36,678 nucleotides of DNA. Source: an uncultured Bacteroidales bacterium. Lineage in GTDB: Bacteria; Bacteroidota; Bacteroidia; Bacteroidales; P3. Location: positions 1-36,678 of the forward strand of contig CALUHJ010000010.1 of assembly GCA_944320415.1 (NCBI GenBank), given 5' to 3'. This document shows positions 26,311 through 34,216 of this stretch, piece by piece. The notes under the pieces were generated by a model that saw only the letters and a program-made list of their open reading frames with translations, was not told the origin of the DNA and did no database searches. The translations under genes and the position numbers were made by a program. The first letter of the stretch is position 1. Each line of letters opens with the position of its first letter.

Positions 26311-27393
26311 TTATTTTACAGGCATGTAATACCATTCTCCAAAGTATTGAGTCTTTTGGTAGATTATATCCCTGTTCGGATTGTATCTTATCTTGAATCC
26401 CATTAAATACCTGTCGTATTCGTTCTCTTTTGATGATTTGCCTTTTCGTGAAATACTCTCCGGATTGAAGCTGAAATACGCTTTGTTGTCGGATGTTTTC
26501 ATGACATCCGGCATAAACCTTCCTTCATAGAATATGGTGTCTTGTCCGAGTATGATGACACCGTCGGGATTCAGATTTGCCATTGACTCAAGGCTTCTGT
26601 AATATGCCGTAAGATGAATGTCGATATAATCCTTGTAATTGTTGTCTGTGTTGAGATACAATATGGTATTGTCTTCATTGTACGCTTTCCTGCTTTCATT
26701 CATTTGTTGCACTATGTCTGCAATTGTCTTTTCAAGTCCCTTGTCCGTAATTTCAACAAAAGGGATTTTCATTTGCTGCGGTTTTGTTATGGATTCGGCT
26801 TTGTTTGTATGAATGATAGAGTCCTTTTTTCCGTAATATGTTACACCTTCGCAACGTATGGTTTTTGAAACAATCAAATCCCGCTTGTAATTATACAAAG
26901 CATGAATCTCAACACCCATAATAGCAGGATGAGAATAAGAAACTTGTGAACAATTGTCTGTTCTTACTGTAATATCCGTCAGATTTTCATCATGAGCGTA
27001 GAACAACACGTTCTCTCCAAGATAAACTATGCCGTCGTAAACACTCGGAGCTTCTTCCTCCCATCTGTCATAGTTCAAGTCATTGGAAACACGTAAGGTT
27101 ATATTGTAAAAAGCCTTATCAATATTACTGATGCTCAATCCGTATTTCACATCCTCTCTGTTCAAGTTTTCCATGAATGCAAATCCGTCATCACCTCCGT
27201 CCCTTATGTATTCTTCTGCCTGATACATCAAGTCATTGACACATTTTTCTATCTTGCCGTCTTTAATCTCATACATGTCGTAACTCTTCCATATCTCATC
27301 CTGTGCAATCAGTTGCAATGTTGACACATGTAAAAACAGTAACGGCAACAACAATTTAGTTGTCAATCCTTTTGTCTTCATATCCTGTTTCAT
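26311..27393 (-). CDS. Secreted paralogue B of a tandem pair, unknown function
   Basis: 360 residues with a signal peptide (hydrophobic LLLPLLFLHVSTLQL, cleavage near LIAQ). The same two-unit layout as paralogue A is visible: YEIKDGKIEKC, then DGIVYLGE and FYAH in the first unit, and PFVEITDKGLEKT, then DGVIILGQ and FYEG in the second. The first two thirds differ clearly from A, but the C-terminal 109 residues are almost the same. It is the first gene of the B-A unit, with the shared promoter P3 about 90 bases upstream. A start at the fifth codon (MKTKGL) is also possible. Confidence 0.8.
   Translation of the reverse strand: MKQDMKTKGLTTKLLLPLLFLHVSTLQLIAQDEIWKSYDMYEIKDGKIEKCVNDLMYQAEEYIRDGGDDGFAFMENLNREDVKYGLSISNIDKAFYNITLRVSNDLNYDRWEEEAPSVYDGIVYLGENVLFYAHDENLTDITVRTDNCSQVSYSHPAIMGVEIHALYNYKRDLIVSKTIRCEGVTYYGKKDSIIHTNKAESITKPQQMKIPFVEITDKGLEKTIADIVQQMNESRKAYNEDNTILYLNTDNNYKDYIDIHLTAYYRSLESMANLNPDGVIILGQDTIFYEGRFMPDVMKTSDNKAYFSFNPESISRKGKSSKENEYDRYLMGFKIRYNPNRDIIYQKTQYFGEWYYMPVK
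26354..26680. repeat. Near-identical 327-base segment, copy in paralogue B
   Basis: Partner of 25264-25590 with only two base differences (cagatttgcc for cagattggcc, and ttgtctgtg for ttgtctatg). Confidence 0.95.
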
Positions 27394-27426
27394 TGTATGA
27401 TAATTATGTACACAAATCTTTACGTT

Positions 27427-27456
27427 TCAGGTCTGATAAGTATTGACTGTCTTCAT
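27427..27456 (-). other. Possible leader mini-ORF upstream of paralogue B
   Basis: A nine-codon frame (MKTVNTYQT, stop) begins at the ATG that follows the cgtttaacggt element of the shared promoter block. The equivalent ATG in P2 starts the RHS tip fragment (MKTSN). The shared MKT-x-N suggests both came from one ancestral gene start. It may be only a remnant. Confidence 0.35.
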
Positions 27457-27663
27457 ACCGTTAAACGGTACGGTTTCAACGACGAAAGTTACAACATTTT
27501 CTTGAAATGACAATGATTTTCATTTATTTGTTTTGAAAAATGAAAAGAAAATATTGCCATACCATGTTTTGCATTGGATTCTAAAGAATAAAACTGTCTT
27601 TTAAACGTCTGGCAATCAGCTTTTACTGAAACTTGATTCCAAAAAATTAGAACGCCGTTTCAT
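27453..27663. repeat. About 200-base composite intergenic repeat, copy R4 with P3
   Basis: This copy is homologous to 24276-24478 over its length, including catttatttgtttt, aaatattgccataccatg and the gtctggcaatcagctttt core with gaaacttgattcc. It fills most of the 340-base gap between the methyltransferase gene and paralogue B. The end of the copy forms one arm of the terminator at 27644-27687. Confidence 0.75.
27475..27513 (-). promoter_or_regulatory. Shared promoter block P3 of the paralogue B-A unit
   Basis: Minus-strand TTG (27511-27513), a 19-base spacer identical to that of P2, and TAACTTTC (27484-27491). Downstream come gtcgttgaaac and cgtttaacggtATG. The match to P2 continues on both sides as part of the composite repeat. 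Confidence 0.7.
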
Positions 27664-27687
27664 TTTTCTGAAACGGCGTTCTAATTT
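27644..27687 (-). terminator. Strong terminator at the end of the heptose/rlmL operon
   Basis: A perfect 19-base stem (arms around gaacgccgtttca and tgaaacggcgttc) with a 6-base loop lies 46 bases beyond the methyltransferase stop. Read on the minus strand it runs into six T residues. Confidence 0.85.
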
Positions 27688-27733
27688 CACGAAACAAAGA
27701 ATCGTTTTCAGAGTAACAACAGTCAACAAAACG

Positions 27734-28906
27734 TTACCTTCTACTGCCCTTGTACAATTCGTATCTGCAAAATCTGCACTCCAAATTGCTGTTGTATATC
27801 GTAATTCTTTTGTCAGGTTTCAGTCCGATTTTCTTCAATGCGCTCAAATCAGACGAAATAACCCACGCTACATTGCCTTCATATTTGGTTTTGAAGGCCG
27901 TACCTATCCTTTCATACAATGCAAATATGTCATCCACCTCAATCCTTTCTCCGTAAGGAGGATTGGTTATGACAAGCGTTTTGCCCTCCGGCGGTTCCTG
28001 TTCCTCTATTGCATTCCTGAACAGTTCTATATCCTTGTGCAGTTTGGCGTATTCTATATTCTCCCTTGCCTCGCTTATGGCATTTCCGGATATGTCCGAA
28101 CCCCATATCTTATAGTCGAAATCACATATCATGCCATCGGCTTCGGCCTTTACCTTTTTCCACAGAGGAGCCGAATAGTCGCCCCATTTCTTGAAGGCGA
28201 ACTTCTTTCTGTAATATTGTGCCGGTATGTTGTATGCAAACATGGCCGCCTCAATAAGCAATGTACCGCTTCCGCACATGGGATCAAAGAAATTGCAGTC
28301 CCTTTGCCAACCGCTCAACTGTATAAGTCCGGCAGCGGTGACCTCGTTCAATGGAGCCTGTCCGTTGTTGGCCCTGTAATTCCTCTTGTGTAAGGAATCA
28401 CCCGAGGAATCCAATGAGATGGTGACCTGATTGTCATGTATATGCAGGTTCAGTCTGAGGTCGGCATCCTCTCTTCTCACACTCGGCCTTTTATTGAACA
28501 TCTTGCGCAAACGGTCGCAAATGGCGTCTTTGGTCTTCTGCGAAGCATAAAGGGAATGGTTGAATATCCTGCTGTTGACCGAGTTGTCTATAAACAGAGT
28601 TCCGTCCGGATTGATGTATTTCTCCCACTTGATTTTATATACGTTGTCATAGAGCTCATGTTCGTTGTTGGCCGTGAACGAAGCAATCGGCTTCAATATG
28701 CTCAATGCCGTCCGGCAACAGTAATTGGCTCTGTACAAAGTGACCATGTCTCCGTCGAAACCGACAGCCCTGCACAGTTTCTCTATGTTTTTTGCACCCA
28801 ACTTCTCCAACTCTCCTGCCAAAACGTCCTCAAGTCCGTACATCGTCTTGGCTATCATTCTGAATTCTTTTCCTCCAGACAAATTTGAAATCATCCGCTC
28901 AATCAT
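27734..28906 (-). CDS. rlmL: RlmL-type 23S rRNA (guanine-N2)-methyltransferase
   Basis: A 390-residue protein with an N-terminal ferredoxin-like/THUMP RNA-binding part (about 20-170, KTMYGLEDVLAGEL and DLRLNLHIHDNQVTISLD) and a class I methyltransferase domain. Motif I is FDPMCGSGTLLIEAA near residue 205, and the catalytic NPPYGERI is near 313. This matches the N-terminal half of the bifunctional E. coli RlmL/RlmK, which methylates G2445 of 23S rRNA; the RlmK half is absent, as is normal outside gammaproteobacteria. The exact target is inferred. The start at 28906 overlaps the preceding thioesterase gene by 8 bases; a start at residue 17 (MIAKTMYG) is possible. Confidence 0.9.
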   Translation of the reverse strand: MIERMISNLSGGKEFRMIAKTMYGLEDVLAGELEKLGAKNIEKLCRAVGFDGDMVTLYRANYCCRTALSILKPIASFTANNEHELYDNVYKIKWEKYINPDGTLFIDNSVNSRIFNHSLYASQKTKDAICDRLRKMFNKRPSVRREDADLRLNLHIHDNQVTISLDSSGDSLHKRNYRANNGQAPLNEVTAAGLIQLSGWQRDCNFFDPMCGSGTLLIEAAMFAYNIPAQYYRKKFAFKKWGDYSAPLWKKVKAEADGMICDFDYKIWGSDISGNAISEARENIEYAKLHKDIELFRNAIEEQEPPEGKTLVITNPPYGERIEVDDIFALYERIGTAFKTKYEGNVAWVISSDLSALKKIGLKPDKRITIYNSNLECRFCRYELYKGSRR

Positions 28907-29288
28907 TTTTTATTTTTCCCAAAAACCTGTCCTTGTCAACCACCACTCTCGAATGTGTGGCCTCCCCTACTTTTCCGTCTCCGTCGTAAACCGTCATGTT
29001 GAAAACAAGCTTCCGACCTTCAACCTTGCTGAGAAAGCTCTCGCAAGTGACCTTGCCTCCTATCGGGGTGGCCTTGATGTGCTGCGCGTTTATCTCTATT
29101 CCTACGCTCACATGGTTTTTCGGCATGTACTGTTTGACAGAATCATTGGCCGTTTTCTCCATCAAGGCTATCATGGCCGGAGTCGCAAATACGGGTACAT
29201 CTCCCGAACCCAAAGCCGTTGCAGTATTGTTTTGGTCGACAACAACCTCCTGTTTGCCGCATATTCCTACGTTTATTTCCAATTCCAT
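28899..29288 (-). CDS. Hotdog-fold thioesterase (FlK-like)
   Basis: A 129-residue single-domain hotdog protein. VFATPAMIALMEKTA is the central helix with the active-site region, followed by VSVGIEINAQHIKATPIG and a final strand with GEATHSRVVVD. This resembles the fluoroacetyl-CoA thioesterase-like family of acyl-CoA hydrolases, whose bacterial members mostly have unknown substrates. Despite the family name, nothing here points to fluoroacetate. It starts 12 bases after hddC and overlaps rlmL by 8 bases, so it is cotranscribed. Confidence 0.87.
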   Translation of the reverse strand: MELEINVGICGKQEVVVDQNNTATALGSGDVPVFATPAMIALMEKTANDSVKQYMPKNHVSVGIEINAQHIKATPIGGKVTCESFLSKVEGRKLVFNMTVYDGDGKVGEATHSRVVVDKDRFLGKIKND

Positions 29289-29300
29289 AATTATTCCTAT

Positions 29301-30026
29301 TTATTTTTCAATCTCCTGTTTAAGTTCATTTTGCGCACGAAAATAATCTTCCTCCACACCTATGTCTATGAAATAACCTTCGCCAGACATCCCGAATATT
29401 ATTCCTTCGTCAACTCTCTTTTCTAGAAAATCCTTTTCAAATGAAAAACGACCGCAAAACGTCCCTTCCGAAAAAAGACGTCGGTCAAACAAATATACTC
29501 CGGCATTTATCAGAGCCTGCTCCCTGAAAGTCTTTTCCTCAAAAGATATTATGCGGTTTTTCTCCAATAGGACAGAACCGTATCTGTCAACCGAATGCAA
29601 CTCCTTCAGAAGCATCAGTACGGGATATTTCAATGAAGGATTGTCGCGGCATACCCTTTCATACTCTTTTTCAAAGTCCGCAAGATTAAAAGCCATAAAC
29701 GAGTCGCCGTTCAGTATTAAAGCATTCCACTCTCTTGTCTTTCCGATAGCCTTTGCTATTGCGCCTCCCGTTCCGAGAGGAGAGTGTTCCACACTGTAAT
29801 CCACCTCTACGCCGTTGAAGGAATGCCCATATGTCTGCATGATTTTCTCATACATGTATCCGACAGAAAGAATGACCCTTTCTATACCCTGTCTTTGCAG
29901 ATAACGAATCAAATAATTCAGAAAAGGCTCGCCCGATACGGGAGCCAAGGGTTTGGGTACATCCTTCACCACATTTTGCAGTCTTGTTCCCTTTCCTCCT
30001 GCCAATATAATCGCTTCCCTAATCAT
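29301..30026 (-). CDS. hddC: D-glycero-alpha-D-manno-heptose 1-phosphate guanylyltransferase
   Basis: 241 residues from the ATG at 30026, chosen because it gives a four-base ATGA overlap with hddA; an ATG three codons upstream is also in frame. It is a sugar nucleotidyltransferase with the signature ILAGGKGTRL, then VPKPLAPV, then GTGGAIAKA and LNGDSF, which holds metal-binding Asp. It would use GTP to make GDP-heptose for surface glycans or S-layer-like glycoprotein. The specificity is assigned mainly because it directly follows the heptose kinase gene. Confidence 0.86.
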   Translation of the reverse strand: MIREAIILAGGKGTRLQNVVKDVPKPLAPVSGEPFLNYLIRYLQRQGIERVILSVGYMYEKIMQTYGHSFNGVEVDYSVEHSPLGTGGAIAKAIGKTREWNALILNGDSFMAFNLADFEKEYERVCRDNPSLKYPVLMLLKELHSVDRYGSVLLEKNRIISFEEKTFREQALINAGVYLFDRRLFSEGTFCGRFSFEKDFLEKRVDEGIIFGMSGEGYFIDIGVEEDYFRAQNELKQEIEK

Positions 30027-31045
30027 ATCTGCCAAGTCTCGAGACCTCTGTTTGTAAATTCAAATCTTCTGACCTTACCCTTGAAACGTGACAAGGCTTC
30101 AACAACTCTGTAACGCGTCATGCCGGGGCAATAAAAAAATACATATCCTCCGCCGCCCGCACCGGATATCTTGCCACCTGTAGCACCGGCCTCCAATGCA
30201 ACCTTGTAAACCTTTTCGAACAAATCGGTCGTTATGCCCTTGGCCATTTTCCTCTTGTAGTCCCATACGGAATTCAATATCAATCCGATACTGTCCAGAT
30301 CATTCTTCAACAAAGCCTCTTTCATCTGCAAAGACTGTTGTTTCAAATGAAGCATTGCATCTATGGACTGTTCATTGTGTTTTCTGACATTATCCTGCTG
30401 TTGTTTTATGATATGGGCGGATTCTCTGGAGGTCTCGGTATGGAAGAGGACAAGATTCCTTGACAGTTCGTTAACTATCTTGTCCTTTATACGCAAAGGA
30501 TTGACTATCACCTTGCTGTTTGCATAAAACTCCATGAAGTTGAAGCCTCCGAATGTCGCGGCATACTGATCCTGCTTTCCTCCCGCAAGACAAAGATCCT
30601 CCCGTTCTATGGAATAGGCCAACAAAGCTATATCGTAATCGGTCAACGGAAGGGAGAACCATTGTACGAATGCTCCCAATATTGCCACAACAAGAGTGGA
30701 AGACGACCCTAAGCCGCTGCCGGCCGTTGCCTCTACATACGTATGTATCTCAAACGAAAGAGAAGGCAAATCAAAGTCCTTCACAACCCTGTTGTAAACG
30801 CCCTTGACCAAATCGGCTTCACCGTTTATCTGCAACGAACGGGCGCTGTCGCATTCATACCTTTGATTCCTGTCTTCGAGACAAATGACTATTTTATTGT
30901 CATCCCGCGGTATTATATCACAATAAGCATAAAGGTTTATAGTAGCGTTAAGCACATAACCGCCATATTCTTCCGAAAAGGGGGAAACATCCGTGCCCCC
31001 TCCTGCCAGCCCCAATCTCAAAGGGGCTTTACTTCTTATTATCAT
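30023..31045 (-). CDS. hddA: D-glycero-alpha-D-manno-heptose 7-phosphate kinase
   Basis: 340 residues from the ATG at 31045 (MIIRSKAPLRLGLAGGGTD), overlapping the glycosyltransferase stop by four bases. It is a GHMP kinase with an N-terminal substrate loop LGLAGGGTDVSPF, ATP loop GSGLGSSSTLVVAIL, and C-terminal GGKISGAGGGGYVFF. It adds the C1 phosphate to heptose 7-phosphate on the way to GDP-D-glycero-D-manno-heptose. An 18-codon upstream extension lies inside the glycosyltransferase gene and looks spurious. The isomerase and phosphatase of the pathway (gmhA, gmhB) are not in the window. Confidence 0.9.
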   Translation of the reverse strand: MIIRSKAPLRLGLAGGGTDVSPFSEEYGGYVLNATINLYAYCDIIPRDDNKIVICLEDRNQRYECDSARSLQINGEADLVKGVYNRVVKDFDLPSLSFEIHTYVEATAGSGLGSSSTLVVAILGAFVQWFSLPLTDYDIALLAYSIEREDLCLAGGKQDQYAATFGGFNFMEFYANSKVIVNPLRIKDKIVNELSRNLVLFHTETSRESAHIIKQQQDNVRKHNEQSIDAMLHLKQQSLQMKEALLKNDLDSIGLILNSVWDYKRKMAKGITTDLFEKVYKVALEAGATGGKISGAGGGGYVFFYCPGMTRYRVVEALSRFKGKVRRFEFTNRGLETWQI

Positions 31046-32175
31046 GGTGTGGAAATCTTGTTGTACATGTCTTTCATCGCCTTGGTCATGGTGCTCCATG
31101 AATACTTTTTCCTGGCCTGCGCCAAACCCTCCGAGAAGTCTTGTTTTTCCTTACAGAAGCGTTCCAATGACCTTGCTATGTCCTCTGCCCGTGGTTCACA
31201 TACATAACCGCATACTCCGTCCTCTACCACCTCGGTCAACCCGCCTACGTTGGTGACCAGCATAGGCAAGGAAAAATGCAAGGCTATCTGGGTAACACCG
31301 CTCTGAGTAGCACTCTTATACGGCAAAACAAGCAAGTCAGAAGCACAAAAATAATGTCTTACCTCTTCATTCGGTACAAACCTGTTTTCAAGAGTTATCT
31401 TGTTTTCAAGGGAATATTCTGAAATCAACCGTTCATATTTTGAGCTGTCCTCATAGAACTCTCCTGCAACGGTCAAATGCAAAGGATAGTTCTTAAGCCT
31501 CTCATCCGCCATCGCCTCAATCAACAGATCCAATCCTTTGTAAGGCCGTATCAAACCGAAAAACAACAGATTTATATTCTCCGGATTCAATCCCAACGTT
31601 TTAACCGCTTCAGCCTTGTCCATCATGGAACCGAAATTATCGTACAACGGATGCGGTGTAACAACTGCCGGCGACTGTCTGTCAAACAATCTTATATCCT
31701 TATGAACATTTTCGCTCATGGCAATCCAACCGTCAACGCTCCTTGCAAGATATTTGGTAAACACTCTGTCCATCATCCTTTTTTCATGCGGGATGATATT
31801 ATCGGTCAAGGCTATATGTTTCGTATGTCCGTTCTTTCTTGCAATCAAAGCTATGGTACCGAAACACGGAGACATGAAAGGCAACCAGCATCTTGTTATT
31901 ATAAAATCCGGCTTATGCCTTTTAAGTTTCAATCCCACCTTTATCCAATTGAAAGGATTGACTGTATTTATCGATCTTTCTATCGGGAAAGTATTCTTAT
32001 TTTCTTCCTGAGTATATTGCGTCTTTCCCGGAAAAAGAAAAGAAGGATACTGCAAAGTAAACGTCTGTATCTCTATCCTGTCTCCTTCCTTCTCAAATTC
32101 ACGTGCCAAACGCTCGTCCACCGTTGCCAATCCTCCCCTGTACGGATAAGCCGGACCAACAAGAACTATCTTCAT
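31042..32175 (-). CDS. Family 4-type (GT-B) glycosyltransferase
   Basis: 377 residues from the ATG at 32175 (MKIVLVGPAYPYRGGLATV); an earlier ATG at 32214 lies upstream of the -7 box and is rejected. The N-terminal glycine-rich acceptor loop PYRGGLA, the central LLFFGLIRPYKGLDLLIEAM, and the donor-site segment SGVTQIALHFSLPMLVTNVGG with VVEDGVCGYV are typical of GT-B retaining enzymes. Donor and acceptor are unknown. Being first in an operon with hddA and hddC, it may transfer heptose to a surface glycan; this is inference. Confidence 0.9.
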   Translation of the reverse strand: MKIVLVGPAYPYRGGLATVDERLAREFEKEGDRIEIQTFTLQYPSFLFPGKTQYTQEENKNTFPIERSINTVNPFNWIKVGLKLKRHKPDFIITRCWLPFMSPCFGTIALIARKNGHTKHIALTDNIIPHEKRMMDRVFTKYLARSVDGWIAMSENVHKDIRLFDRQSPAVVTPHPLYDNFGSMMDKAEAVKTLGLNPENINLLFFGLIRPYKGLDLLIEAMADERLKNYPLHLTVAGEFYEDSSKYERLISEYSLENKITLENRFVPNEEVRHYFCASDLLVLPYKSATQSGVTQIALHFSLPMLVTNVGGLTEVVEDGVCGYVCEPRAEDIARSLERFCKEKQDFSEGLAQARKKYSWSTMTKAMKDMYNKISTP

Positions 32176-32194
32176 TTCGTTTTTATATATGGTG

Positions 32195-32202
32195 CAAAAA
32201 TA
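32195..32202 (-). promoter_or_regulatory. -7 box of the glycosyltransferase-hddA-hddC-rlmL operon
   Basis: Minus-strand TATTTTTG matches TAnnTTTG and lies about 20 bases upstream of the chosen start at 32175. No -33 TTG at the usual distance was seen. Confidence 0.52.
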
Positions 32203-32215
32203 CGGATAATTCATG

Positions 32216-32251
32216 AAAAAGGTTGGCCTTTAAAGAAAGACCAACCTTTTT
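32216..32251 (-). terminator. Terminator after the OmpA/TPR lipoprotein gene
   Basis: An 11-base stem (aaaaaggttgg / ccaaccttttt) with a 14-base loop lies 34 bases beyond the stop. T residues flank the 3' side on the minus strand. Confidence 0.75.
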
Positions 32252-32284
32252 TCCATACTATTTTCATGTATTCGGAATCTATTA

Positions 32285-34114
32285 TCAATTGTTGATAATA
32301 TCCTGAAATTCTATCAAAGACTGATAACGTTTGAATTCCAAATCATTTTTTGCCTGATACTTGTAAGCAGGTTCCTGTTCGCAGGCCTGTTTCAAATTCT
32401 TTATAAGTCCCGGAACATCATCCAATCTTGCATAACAAACCGCCCTCAAATAATTCACCTCTGAGGTCTGGTCCATACAACAATCCAAAGTACGTATTGC
32501 ATTGCCGGTATTTCCGGTCAACAATTGAATCAGCGCCAAATTATACGTACATTTGCGTCCGTCAAGTTTTTCAGCAGCTTCTTCATATTTACCCTGCTTG
32601 ATAAGCACTATGGCCTCGTTCATTTGTGCCTGTTCGTTGCCGGCTTCTATTGCGCGCTTTACATACTGATCCGCTGCTTCAACATCCTTAAAGGCCAAAG
32701 ACAACAACGAAAGATTGGCCAATACCATTCCATTGTTAGGAGAAAGCTTGTCAGCCGTCTCCAAGAAACGCTTGGAATCATCCAACTGATTCAAATACAA
32801 AGCAACAGCTCCGGCATTATTCCATCCGGCCCATTCAGAGCCGAAACGTTCCGTTGCCGCAGTGTATATCTGCAACTTGTTGGCATAGTTATGAGTAAGC
32901 GTTGCCGCATACATCAACTCATCAAAAGTAAGATTGTCAGGATTGGAAATAGCCATCTTCGCTATTTCCTGCTCCGTTTTCTGAACTCCAGAGAAATTAA
33001 ACGCTATCTCTCCCCTACGCAATGTAGGCAGGATTTCCTCTTCTATTTGAGAGAAAACAACGGACATGTTTCTTATTTCCTGTTCCCTTCTTACCTTGTC
33101 CGGCTGGGATTTTACAACATTGATTACCGTATTCTTTTCCTTCAACGAAGAACCCTCAACCAATCTTATGAAGTTTTCCCAGTCCTCACCCTTTGCATTT
33201 GATGTAATGACAACATCCTGCTTTGCCAAGTCCACATATTTCTTGATGTCTGCCTTTTTAACATTCTCTGCCTTCGCTCTTTCAGTCAACGCCTCGGTAA
33301 GCATCTTGTCAACAAGCGCAACAGTTGTTTCCGCTCTGCGCTTTGACAAGCCTATGTTGAACGTCTCCTCTCCCTCGGGAGATGCCCACGCATTTACGAA
33401 AATCTGACGCGGAATCTGATTGTTTACAATATAGCTCTTCATGCTCTCATAACTCTTCTTGGCATCCATCTGCTTGTTGAGCTTGTTGTTCCAGTTCAGA
33501 CTGTACATGTTTACCGTAAAGTATATGTCGGTTCTCATTATCTCATCCGTGCTTACGGTATAATTCGACGGTGCAATGCTCAAATCTCCCCTTATATCAA
33601 CCCTGTTAGACGTGGAATTGACTCCTTCAGCTATTTTAACATTACCCAACCTTATCGCTCCTTCATTTTCCAATGCCTCGCTCCACGTAGCATTAGCCTC
33701 GTTCACTTTATCCGCCTTGTAGGCAATAGGGTCTAGGAACAATTTCGCACTCTCCATACCTTGACGGTAAGCAACCGTATCCTTGTAAACAAATCTGCCA
33801 CCGCTTTTCTTTTCTATCGTCTTGCCGTTTCCCTCTACTTTAGCACCTTTCAAATTCATCGGAGAAAGTATTACCTCTCCCGTCTCCCATCTTAAAACAG
33901 GCTGCAGATAAACAACAGCATTCTTTTGAAAATACTTTTCCGGAATATTTCCGTTTATCGTAACTATGACTTTGTCTCCGTGAACCTCCATTGGATTAGG
34001 AGAAATCTGATAGCGCACCGTGTCGTGTTTCTTCTGCATTGTCTTTATGCTTCCACACGATGCCGTTAACAACAAAACACCCGCCAAAAGGGCACATGAT
34101 ATTGTTCTTCTCAT
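32285..34114 (-). CDS. Lipoprotein with OmpA-like segment and TPR repeats
   Basis: 609 residues. The lipoprotein signal ends in LTASC, with lipidated Cys20. A beta-rich N-terminal part is followed by an OmpA-like segment near residues 235-270 (FVNAWASPEGEETFNIGLSKRRAE), which in this family contacts peptidoglycan. TPR-like helices run from about 400 to 600 (for example GWNNAGAVALYLNQLDDSKRFLETADKLSPNNG). The family is widespread in Bacteroidota as an envelope scaffold; the exact role is unknown. It has its own promoter and terminator, so it is probably a single-gene unit. Confidence 0.82.
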   Translation of the reverse strand: MRRTISCALLAGVLLLTASCGSIKTMQKKHDTVRYQISPNPMEVHGDKVIVTINGNIPEKYFQKNAVVYLQPVLRWETGEVILSPMNLKGAKVEGNGKTIEKKSGGRFVYKDTVAYRQGMESAKLFLDPIAYKADKVNEANATWSEALENEGAIRLGNVKIAEGVNSTSNRVDIRGDLSIAPSNYTVSTDEIMRTDIYFTVNMYSLNWNNKLNKQMDAKKSYESMKSYIVNNQIPRQIFVNAWASPEGEETFNIGLSKRRAETTVALVDKMLTEALTERAKAENVKKADIKKYVDLAKQDVVITSNAKGEDWENFIRLVEGSSLKEKNTVINVVKSQPDKVRREQEIRNMSVVFSQIEEEILPTLRRGEIAFNFSGVQKTEQEIAKMAISNPDNLTFDELMYAATLTHNYANKLQIYTAATERFGSEWAGWNNAGAVALYLNQLDDSKRFLETADKLSPNNGMVLANLSLLSLAFKDVEAADQYVKRAIEAGNEQAQMNEAIVLIKQGKYEEAAEKLDGRKCTYNLALIQLLTGNTGNAIRTLDCCMDQTSEVNYLRAVCYARLDDVPGLIKNLKQACEQEPAYKYQAKNDLEFKRYQSLIEFQDIINN

Positions 34115-34168
34115 TTTTTGTTATTGGTATTTATTATTTTCGCTATTTCTTAGAAACCATAATCTTTG

Positions 34169-34176
34169 CAAAGATA
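34169..34176 (-). promoter_or_regulatory. -7 box of the OmpA/TPR lipoprotein gene
   Basis: Minus-strand TATCTTTG is an exact match to TAnnTTTG, about 55 bases upstream of the start and just beyond the 3' end of the DUF58 gene. Confidence 0.6.
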
Positions 34177-34216
34177 GCAAAAAATATGAATCAGAACGGT
34201 TTCAATATATTTTTTA

